A DNA stretch of 13,902 nucleotides from Cephalothrix spiralis. Taxonomy: Eukaryota; Nemertea; Palaeonemertea; Archinemertea; Cephalotrichidae. Made by a program: the position numbers and the translations under genes. Below, piece after piece: positions 10,901 to 13,902 of this stretch; within the stretch, counting starts at the first letter, position 1, and each line of letters starts with the position of its first letter. The notes under the pieces were generated by a model. That model did no database searches, was not told where the DNA came from, and saw only the letters and a program-made list of their open reading frames with translations. Where the stretch lies: the NCBI GenBank assembly GCA_032353305.1, contig JAUCNG010098880.1, positions 1 through 13,902 of the forward strand, in the 5' to 3' direction.

Positions 10901-12521
10901 TGGTATAGGTTTCGAGATCATTTATACCGGAACAAGCAATATACAAGTGTAGCTTGTAATAGGTGTCGCTTTAGACACAAGCAAGCTCACTTACGCACCG
11001 ATGGTATAATAAGATCATAAATTTAAAAGAAAGAAGTAATTGTATAACGAACTAAAGAAGACATTGCCGATTAAACTCCGGTAAATTTCGGTACCTTGTG
11101 TTGAGAAAAAAAGGCTACAGGTGTTGCCATGTAATATTTTAAAACCAGAATTATTTTCCAGCATACTCACTTTTCTTTCATTTGGCGCATTAGTTTGCTG
11201 ATATTCTTCCCGAAGTCCACTTCATATTCTTCTTTCTTCCGAAACCATTTTTGTAATGTATCACTTAGGCAAGTAAATAACTTTGAAAATCTACAATAAT
11301 GGATATAAAATCGTTCACAATAATATAATCTCAAGTCTAAAAGGCATTATAAAAAAATTGTAGTGTACGTGCCGCGTTGGTATAGTCATAATAGTGGTAA
11401 GAACGCCGGCATTGTAATCCGGAGATCCCGGGTTCAAGTCCGGTGCGTCTCTCCACTAATCGATTGAAGTATAGATATATCCATATGAAATGTTTCGAAA
11501 CGAAAGCAACAATAATTTCACCTCTTTCGGTGTCAATTGTCAGTGTCATGAGTGTCGAGTAGTTGACGAAGCTCGGATAGAGCGAAAGTGCACAGTCAAG
11601 TACCAAAATGTTTAAAAAAATACTTACGAATCGGCCGTGCTTTTTATATCCTCTTTTGATATATAGGGATTTTCATTATATCTTTTTACATCATATATTA
11701 TGTTGTTGACATCTTTTGTGTAATCATGGATAAGAGAACCCTTAAAAAGAGGTTAAAACACATTCAACAATTTTTTTAAAATTTTGTAATAATACTTATA
11801 ACAGTGCAGAGTTTAATGATCTTTAATTGGCTATATATTCATGGTCGATGAAAATAGTTATAGCACAAGTAAATACTATCGCACCGACTACGATTTTGAA
11901 ATTTACTAGTGCTACCTTTTCATAGCACAAGACCCAAGAGCCATGGCGTATTCACATTAACACTGAAGAATGCAGTACATTAATATGTTACTTAAAAGCA
12001 GAATTATTGAAATTATTGAAGGTGCGAAGGGCATTAACGGCGTGGGGTCCAGGGGCCGAATCCCGGGCCCCTGATGGAAGCCAATCGATTTTAAGGTTAT
12101 GTTACCCCAAAATTTTACCGTTCTACTAGAGAAATTGACCTTGAATTGACCAAGATTCTAACTTTCTAACCTTGTGGGGGGGGGGGGGGGCAATATACTC
12201 TCGAATATTTCGTCAAAATTTAAAATACTCCCCGACTTTTCCCTAACTTTTTTTAACCCAAAATTTTTCCCTGACTCCCAGGTTAGTGGTCACCCTGTCA
12301 ATGTTAAAATTATAAATGTGAATATAGAATAATCTTATACTCACATTACCAACTTTTCTGTATTCCATATCGGAAATCTGAAGAAGAAAATTTTTGTTAT
12401 TCACGCAAAAGCTATTGAGTACAGGCAAGAATGGATTCCATTCTTGGTAGAGATCCATTCTTGGTACAGGAGATGATCTTGATTTACACATTTCAAACAA
12501 ATGTTTTATATATTTTTTCAT
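1805..12521 (-). CDS. STAT: Divergent STAT transcription factor gene, 14 or more exons (gene-level entry)
   Basis: STAT proteins are cytoplasmic factors. After tyrosine phosphorylation (classically by JAK kinases) they dimerise through SH2-phosphotyrosine contacts, enter the nucleus and bind DNA. Here consecutive minus-strand exons with GT-AG junctions and fully compatible phases encode, in order, the end of the coiled coil (11628-11740, 11171-11290, 10678-10761), the DNA-binding domain (9170-9422, 8389-8601), the linker (7180-7309, 6330-6376, 5590-5732), the SH2 domain (4341-4486, 3309-3473), the tyrosine site (2747-2798) and the tail (2173-2334, 1805-1931). These exons give 584 residues. 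Using the Met at 12521 the product would be 643 residues, against about 750-850 for typical animal STATs. The shortfall matches the missing N-terminal domain and a reduced first coiled-coil helix. The best family likeness I can judge by eye is STAT5, from the VDGY tyrosine motif. No frameshift or internal stop was found, so the gene appears intact. Confidence 0.92.
2173..2334 (-). CDS. STAT: STAT exon: C-terminal tail with tandem acidic repeats
   Basis: It encodes VYRLDFSPSSRASEVSELDT and then two near-identical ten-residue units, EVSELDTVER and EVSVLETVER, a degenerate third start (DPVSTD) and EQLVVDIEVDNNQ. The VYRLDF piece may correspond to the VVPEF motif after the STAT5 tyrosine. The acidic, Ser/Thr- and Val-rich composition suits a transactivation segment. 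Acceptor TTTTCTATTTTCTAG|G, donor AAG|GTAGGT; one base in, two out. Confidence 0.88.
2235..2294 (-). repeat. Two in-frame 30-base tandem repeats in the STAT tail exon
   Basis: Units 2265-2294 and 2235-2264 differ at only a few positions and encode EVSELDTVER and EVSVLETVER. The unit length is a multiple of three, so copy-number change would keep the frame. Confidence 0.85.
2747..2798 (-). CDS. STAT: STAT exon: activation tyrosine (VDGY) microexon
   Basis: This 52-base exon encodes (D)DNCVDGYTRREASTLD(R). It directly follows the SH2 exon, where every STAT carries its single activating tyrosine. VDGY with basic residues behind it matches the AVDGYVKP site of STAT5 better than the GTGYIKTE site of STAT1, so this Tyr is the likely dimerisation switch. 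Acceptor TTTAATTCTAG|A, donor CAG|GTATGT; two bases in, two out. Confidence 0.9.
2799..3308. other. STAT intron; possible SINE/LINE 3' tail at 2969-2988
   Basis: Contains CGAATAAAGATTATTATTAT, the kind of word that ends many invertebrate non-LTR elements; a similar AATAAAGATTATTTATTTA occurs at 13379-13397. I cannot delimit an element. Nothing else is recognisable. Confidence 0.3.
3309..3473 (-). CDS. STAT: STAT exon: SH2 domain, second half
   Basis: It encodes (D)SVIHLDPFKQKELAANSLGK then LLFTLTSNGESVNLCELYG and ends DLFTKFVT. It matches the C-terminal half of STAT SH2 domains: a PFT.(K/R)DL..RSLADR..DL segment (here DPFKQKELAANSLGKLL), then the LYP-like turn (CELYG), ending in the Y-Y-T/K-F-V stretch before the tyrosine loop. 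The usual PKD(E)xF is replaced by NRSIQDLF. Acceptor TTTTCTAACACAG|A, donor ACTG|GTGAGT; two bases in, one out. Confidence 0.92.
3474..4340. other. STAT intron with a hairpin at 3750-3810
   Basis: GTACCCAAATTGGGCAGCA (3750-3768) pairs with the complement of 3792-3810 (TGCTGCCCC then TTTTGGGTAC), apart from a two-base mismatch, leaving a short loop. It may be a small MITE; no target duplication is clear. The rest of this 867-base intron shows nothing. Confidence 0.5.
4341..4486 (-). CDS. STAT: STAT exon: SH2 domain, first half with phosphotyrosine-binding Arg
   Basis: It reads (G)LIYGYISKKGAEELLNSSG, then SGTALLRFSESVITGGAKP. This is the hallmark start of a STAT SH2 domain: DGLIxGFISKxxAxxLL followed by PGTFLLRFSESxxGG. 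The Arg of LLRFSES is the conserved beta-B residue that binds phosphate, so phosphotyrosine recognition should be intact. The usual TFLLRF is TALLRF. The strand after GG (AKPVACLSP) differs from the ITIAW of vertebrate STATs. Acceptor AAATTTTAG|A, donor AAAG|GTAATA; one base in and one base out. Confidence 0.96.
4574..4631. repeat. Imperfect hairpin (MITE-like)
   Basis: CGCTGTCG...TCTTTCCG at 4574-4591 pairs with CGGAAAGA...CGACAGCG at 4614-4631, with a three-base mismatch inside the stem. The inner loop holds a GC-rich self-complementary word (TCAGGCGCTGA). It lies in the intron before the SH2 exon. Confidence 0.55.
4988..5554. mobile_element. Non-autonomous element built of TTAAAG words, with terminal inverted repeats
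   Basis: The ends carry inverted copies of CACGGG(G)CGAAAACC.GA.TTT (from about 4998, and complement ending near 5536), so the boundaries are approximate. A direct CGGAC on each side (4983-4987 and 5555-5559) may be a 5-base target duplication. Inside, words such as TTAAAGGTGC, TTAAAGTTCTGA, TTAAAGTTACG, TTAAGGTAGC, TTAAAGATACA and TTAAAGAGGC follow one another at roughly 10-12 base spacing, with complementary TTTACGG and CTTTAAG words elsewhere. No coding frame. Family unknown to me. Confidence 0.65.
5041..5085. repeat. Perfect 22-base inverted repeat with one-base centre
   Basis: AAAGTTGCTTAAAGATGGCA plus TT (5041-5062) is exactly complementary to 5064-5085 around a single A at 5063. It lies inside the TTAAAG element. 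Confidence 0.95.
5590..5732 (-). CDS. STAT: STAT exon: linker domain, FxFWxWF motif
   Basis: It encodes a lysine-rich lead (EYTCIKKKGTGMNKKNK) and then FSFWKWFCSTIHFI and NKEIWKEG. The FSFWKWF and IWKEG motifs correspond to the invariant STAT linker motifs F(T/S)FWxWFDG and W(N/K)DG directly before the SH2 domain. The Asp of WFDG is replaced (WFC). Acceptor AATTCTCTTTGTAG|G, donor AAGG|GTAACT; phase 0 in, two bases out. The lysine-rich insert before the motif looks specific to this gene. Confidence 0.95.
5733..6329. other. STAT intron, nothing recognised
   Basis: AT-rich sequence with a 62-codon plus-strand frame at 5922-6110 that has no recognisable motif and is not called. Confidence 0.5.
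6330..6376 (-). CDS. STAT: STAT exon: linker domain, 47-base microexon
   Basis: It adds (G)VAAMEANVLKANFLK, lying where other STATs have ISWSQFNRE-like residues. Its acceptor (TTTTTTATAG|G) and donor (AAG|GTTAGT) are good. It takes two bases to finish the preceding codon and leaves in phase 0, exactly what the flanking exons need. The usual Trp of this linker segment is absent. Confidence 0.82.
6377..7179. other. STAT intron, nothing recognised
   Basis: A stretch at about 6780-7060 is less AT-rich than its surroundings and holds a direct 11-base repeat GCACCAATGGC (6852-6862, 6961-6971). Overlapping open frames on both strands (6282-6668 minus, 6692-6949 plus) match nothing I know. It could be an old insertion. 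Confidence 0.4.
7180..7309 (-). CDS. STAT: STAT exon: linker domain, first helices
   Basis: It encodes KKEYMQEVEACWDEVSDVLR then KEFLQQTGCHLKDDHIDFLQ KKL(G). It matches the STAT linker pattern LWPxLCExLxxxFxxxxxRxLxxxxLxFLAxKLF: Trp and Leu of the first helix (CWDEVSDVL), Phe (KEF), then HLKDDHIDFLQKKL. Acceptor TGTATATTTTAG|A, donor TTAG|GTATAG; phase 0 in and one base out. Confidence 0.93.
7857..8165. mobile_element. 309-base MITE with 36-base terminal inverted repeats
   Basis: The left end 7857-7892 (CAGTCTTATAGCTTCAAAAA then TGTTTTAATCGTGTTT) and the complement of 8130-8165 agree at 35 of 36 positions. CGACA flanks both sides (7852-7856 and 8166-8170), a 5-base target duplication. The 68-codon frame inside is not transposase-like, so the element is non-autonomous. 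It lies in the intron between the DNA-binding and linker exons. Superfamily not assigned. Confidence 0.85.
8389..8601 (-). CDS. STAT: STAT exon: DNA-binding domain, second part
   Basis: This 71-codon exon begins LVSHPFAVITNSSQEDDARG and continues AIAWANAFGSWKIPE. It lines up with the most characteristic stretch of the STAT DNA-binding domain, SLPVVVI(S/V)(N/H)xSQ...A(T/S)(I/V)LW(D/Y)N. The Asn in ITNSSQ corresponds to the STAT1 Asn that contacts DNA bases, and the W-x-N pair of the following strand is kept (AWANAF). The second half (TFLSSSSVLTNSNLITKDVV) is less conserved. Acceptor GTTTTTTACAG|C, donor CAG|GTATGA, phase 0 at both ends. This exon first identified the gene. Confidence 0.95.
8768..8779. 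promoter_or_regulatory. Full CRE palindrome TGTGACGTCACA in an intron
   Basis: TGACGTCA at 8770-8777 is the consensus CREB/ATF site, here within a 12-base perfect palindrome. It lies in the intron between the two DNA-binding-domain exons, so a regulatory role is possible but unproven. The remainder of 8602-9169 shows nothing else. Confidence 0.3.
9170..9422 (-). CDS. STAT: STAT exon: DNA-binding domain, first part
   Basis: At 84 codons this is the longest exon. It starts RILFPCGIFSNVEECDV and ends FKMQMVPDKDLLTE. The NCAWEELFFLKVSIKF stretch sits where STATs carry the VTEE(K/L)...LFE strand of the immunoglobulin-like fold, which contributes DNA contacts. The TEE core is only partly kept (WEE), so contact chemistry may differ. 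The intervening loop is rich in lysine (SRKEKKKLYNQ) and may add electrostatic contact with DNA. Acceptor TTTTTCTTTTAG|A, donor GAA|GTAAGT, phase 0 out. The 253 bases keep the frame exactly. Confidence 0.9.
9634..9680 (+). repeat. Solo or partial end of the same MITE family
   Basis: ATCCTTATAGCTTCTAAATG followed by TTTTTATCGTGTTTTCCGTA and CCCAAAA matches the left terminal repeat of the 7857-8165 element with a few differences, and continues as that element's ends do. I found no matching right end nearby, so it is truncated or diverged. Confidence 0.65.
9976..10503 (-). repeat. Dispersed repeat, copy B (inverted relative to copy A)
   Basis: This intronic copy lies between STAT exons 10678-10761 and 9170-9422. 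It shares all the blocks listed for copy A in inverted orientation and contains about 190 extra bases between the CCCAGTATC and CCTGTCTTTAA blocks, plus a smaller duplicated-looking insertion beside the CACATG word. Either copy A is deleted or copy B carries insertions. Confidence 0.75.
10678..10761 (-). CDS. STAT: STAT exon: end of coiled coil and entry to DNA-binding domain
   Basis: This 84-base exon encodes GALIEEQKQVVRKTSEKTDK followed by IDPQFKI(R). It matches the conserved STAT junction in which the last helix ends in a VVERQP- or IIEKQP-like motif, then a TGVQFTVKLRLL-like first strand of the DNA-binding domain: here IEEQKQVV, a short linker, then DPQFKIRIL with the next exon. Acceptor TTCATTTATAG|T, donor AAG|GTATGT. 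The loop between the two motifs is shorter and more lysine-rich than I would expect for vertebrate STATs. Confidence 0.9.
10762..11170. other. STAT intron, nothing recognised
   Basis: AT-rich intron with no visible repeat, RNA gene or coding frame. Confidence 0.5.
11171..11290 (-). CDS. STAT: STAT exon: coiled-coil domain, helices 3-4
   Basis: It encodes FSKLFTCLSDTLQKWFRKKE then EYEVDFGKNISKLMRQMKE. The LSDTLQKWF segment aligns with the L..LQNWF segment of the third coiled-coil helix of vertebrate STATs, and the second half corresponds to the fourth helix. Acceptor ATTATTGTAG|A, donor GAAAA|GTGAGT; one base in, two bases out. In isolation the charged helix also recalls an F-BAR helix, a reading I dropped once the downstream DNA-binding and SH2 exons were joined. 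Confidence 0.88.
11371..11455 (+). repeat. tRNA-derived sequence (tRNA-Thr-like pseudogene or SINE head)
   Basis: An A-box-like stretch (TGGTATAGTCATAATAGTGG, 11378-11397) and a consensus B box (GGTTCAAGTCC, 11431-11441) are spaced as in a tRNA. The anticodon arm CCGGC-ATTGTAA-TCCGG gives anticodon TGT (11413-11415; Thr) with T33 and A37. The anticodon stem and the T stem each carry a mismatch, and no acceptor stem pairs with the 3' GTCTCTCCA, so it is not a working tRNA. An internal Pol III promoter of this kind is typical of SINE heads. Lies in the intron 11291-11627. Confidence 0.65.
11628..11740 (-). CDS. STAT: STAT exon: coiled-coil domain, helix 2 region
   Basis: It encodes 37 codons plus two bases, reading GSLIHDYTKDVNNIIYDVKR and ending KEDIKSTAD(S). 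The acceptor is CTCTTTTTAAG|GGT and the donor TTC|GTAAGT. It enters in phase 0 and leaves with two bases, matching both neighbours. The sequence is charged and helix-forming with no Gly or Pro in the central stretch, as expected for the second long helix and the following loop of the STAT four-helix coiled coil, which mediates protein contacts and nuclear import. By itself it would not identify the family; its place in the spliced frame directly before the clearer exons does. Confidence 0.85.
11741..12344. other. STAT intron with GC hairpin and long G run
   Basis: CAGGGGCC (12050-12057) pairs with GGCCCCTG (12066-12073). A run of fifteen G lies at 12176-12190, followed by pyrimidine-rich TTCCCTGACT-type words (12230-12280) that look like a repeat tail. 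A weaker hairpin (TAGCAC...GTGCTA) is at about 11860-11914. None can be assigned to a family. Confidence 0.45.
12345..12521 (-). CDS. STAT: STAT exon: start of coiled-coil region; 5' boundary uncertain
   Basis: The downstream end is firm: AAT|GTGAGT donor at 12344-12339, phase 0, joining perfectly to the exon at 11740. The last eleven codons read ISDMEYRKVGN, which fits the end of the first coiled-coil helix of STATs (the LQDEYDFKCKT-type stretch). Three upstream limits are possible. The frame is open back to a Met at 12521 (MKKYIKHLFEMCK start) with an in-frame TAA just before it, giving a complete 59-residue N terminus. A very good acceptor (TTTTCTTCTTCAG) would make this a 33-base exon, 12345-12377. 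Weaker acceptors at 12412-12413 or 12478-12479 would join the candidate exon at 13699-13811. The longer versions add LYQEWNPFLPVLN, which is helical-looking but not diagnostic. Confidence 0.7.
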
Positions 12522-12949
12522 GAGAAGTTAGGGATGGACTAGGATCAGCTTAAGCATCTGACACATTTTCTGAGGTTTCCAGTTGATTTTCGCAATTTAA
12601 TTATTGAAACAGATAGAGCTAGAGTGCACCTCCAGAATGTCTGGATGAGCAGTTCCACTTCCATTACAAATGTATATGTAAATGCATTACTCTTCCACCA
12701 GGTCAAAAATTAGCTTGTAAAATTATTTTTAACAGTGCATTAAAGTAATACATGTATACAGATTCATACCTGCAACAAAGTGGAAGAAATTAAGATATAT
12801 CTCAATGAATGCTGTTTTTATCAAAGCTTTGCTATCATTTATCACAGTTTATCATGTACAGTTTTTACACTTTGTACTAACTAAAAGATTGAGGCCATAA
12901 GTAAAATCAAATTAGCGGCTGCTAAAAAGGAATTCACTGTTTGGCTAGT

Positions 12950-13060
12950 TTTTCCGGAAAACTAAATAATTGACGCCGCGCAGTTAACGACCTCGCTCAC
13001 AGCGGTTATTTCCGTTTCGACGCGTAAGCCAATCGCAGCGCGAGTTCCGTTGAATTCACT
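12950..13060 (-). promoter_or_regulatory. CpG-rich patch, possible STAT promoter
   Basis: This stretch is much richer in CpG than its surroundings. On the minus strand it has a CCAAT box complement (ATTGG, from CCAAT at 13029-13033) and a palindromic ETS-like site TTTCCGGAAA (12952-12961). It lies about 430-540 bases upstream of the Met at 12521. If transcription starts here, the exon at 13699-13811 belongs elsewhere. No transcript evidence is available from sequence alone. Confidence 0.3.
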
Positions 13061-13286
13061 CGCCCGTGTTCAAATTTAAATCGGGTAACGGCATTTTATA
13101 TCTGTCGTCACACCAGTACAGACTTCAACATTTAAATTTATGTACAGTTTTGAATTTACAACCCGCCCACCCTATTCCCTTGGAAGCATGGGCTTCCTTT
13201 TCGTATTTGATATATATAGAACTTTATCATACTGTTAATAGGTGTAAATTATGTAAAAAGTAGGATACCTCATTGGGTCTTTTGGG

Positions 13287-13367
13287 GTTCCCAGCGCTTG
13301 GTTATAGGTTCGGAAGCAGTTTGATACTCTTTCTTGTATATAAGGTGCGAGCCAAGCGTCTGGGAAC
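13287..13367. repeat. Hairpin-flanked short element followed by AT-rich tail
   Basis: GTTCCCAGCGCTTGG (13287-13301) and CCAAGCGTCTGGGAAC (13352-13367) are near-perfect inverted copies with a one-base insertion. The tail AATAAAGATTATTTATTTA follows at 13379-13397. Could be a small MITE or a SINE end. The rest of 12522-13698 shows no coding sequence that I can support. Confidence 0.45.
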
Positions 13368-13698
13368 TTTTCGCCACAATAAAGATTATTTATTTATTTA
13401 ATTTAATAAATTGTTAAATTTCTCCTTTTGGTGTTTCGGGTTCAAAGGAGTGGTCTCGCGAGCGATAATTGTGGTGCATTCGTTTTGTGACTGTCACTAG
13501 GAGTCTGGGGTGCATTCGTTTTGGAAGATTCAAAATGGACATGCATTTAATGCAAAAACATAGAAGAATTTCAAGATTTTAACAAAGAAATGCATCTGAG
13601 ATAAAAAATAACAGACTGCTTGAAAATCAGAAATTTCTGCATTCAAACGGACGTGCAGGCGCTGATTGTAACAAGGACATTTATCGTACATCACTTAC

Positions 13699-13811
13699 CT
13701 GACAGCACTACTCTTTGATTGAATAAACATAAATCCTTCTTTATTAGAACTATAATTGATTGGATGGAACCATCTTAACCCTGGTTGTGCATGTGCCGTC
13801 AGTTGAGACAT
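13699..13811 (-). CDS. Candidate 5' coding exon of the STAT gene or of an unrelated transcript
   Basis: A Met codon at 13811-13809 follows an in-frame TAA and opens 37 codons ending in a strong donor (CAG|GTAAGT at 13698-13693). The peptide begins MSQLTAHAQPGLRW and ends FIQSKSSAV plus two bases (AG). I do not recognise it; it does not resemble a STAT N-terminal domain. The two-base overhang would join the next STAT exon only at acceptors giving a one-base remainder, for example one leaving the exon edge at 12411 or 12477; both have modest pyrimidine tracts. The start context is weak (T at -3). The exon could also belong to another gene that continues past the window edge. Confidence 0.4.
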
Positions 13812-13902
13812 TTAAAGATGCTCTTGGCCCATTTTCAATAAGGCGTGCAATGCGTGTCCCATGGAAATATCTCGAATACTATTCGATCTACAGTCGATTT
13901 AG

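Noticed and set aside
11171-11290. F-BAR domain reading of the charged helical exon
   Set aside because: Resemblance was only to generic charged helices; the downstream exons in frame are clearly STAT.
13066-13263. 65-codon plus-strand frame following a CpG-rich patch
   Set aside because: No recognisable motif and no supporting splice or start context.
1-13902. CRISPR arrays, bacterial-type operons, viral genes
   Set aside because: No regularly spaced exact repeats, no prokaryotic gene organisation, and no viral protein motifs were seen on either strand.

Overview
The window looks like a piece of an AT-rich animal nuclear genome. It holds one multi-exon gene on the minus strand, whose exons of 33-253 bases are separated by introns of about 240-1280 bases, with several short non-autonomous mobile elements in and around it. 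There are no bacterial operons and no long open frames. The protein is a STAT (signal transducer and activator of transcription), so the host is almost certainly a metazoan. A bivalve or other mollusc fits the AT-rich intronic sequence, the many TACATGTA-type words and the density of MITE-like elements, but that placement is inference.

I reconstructed the STAT gene exon by exon from splice signals and reading phase. In coding order the well-supported exons are 12345-12377 (upstream limit uncertain), 11628-11740, 11171-11290, 10678-10761, 9170-9422, 8389-8601, 7180-7309, 6330-6376, 5590-5732, 4341-4486, 3309-3473, 2747-2798, 2173-2334 and 1805-1931 (stop). Every junction keeps the frame and uses GT-AG ends. 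The last 13 exons give 1755 coding bases, or 584 residues plus stop. They run in canonical STAT order: end of the coiled-coil domain, DNA-binding domain, linker, SH2 domain, STAT5-like phosphotyrosine site (VDGY) and a short acidic tail. An AATAAA signal lies 97 bases past the stop.

The 5' end is unresolved. I see no recognisable STAT N-terminal domain. Two starts compete: a Met at 12521 that is continuous with the coiled-coil exon, or a separate 5' exon at 13699-13811 (Met at 13811, strong GTAAGT donor). A CpG-rich patch with CCAAT and ETS-like sites at about 12950-13060 could be a promoter for the first option.

By region: 1-684 has no gene; 685-825 is a GC-rich fold-back element with a 4-base target duplication; 826-1350 is empty; 1357-1697 is a dispersed repeat with an inverted partner at 9976-10503; 1805-12521 (possibly to 13811) is the STAT gene. 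Its introns hold an unusual element built of TTAAAG words at roughly 10-12 base spacing (about 4988-5554), a 309-base MITE (7857-8165) plus a solo end (9634-9680), a tRNA-derived sequence (11371-11455), several hairpins and long G runs. Most of the remaining short open frames are chance.
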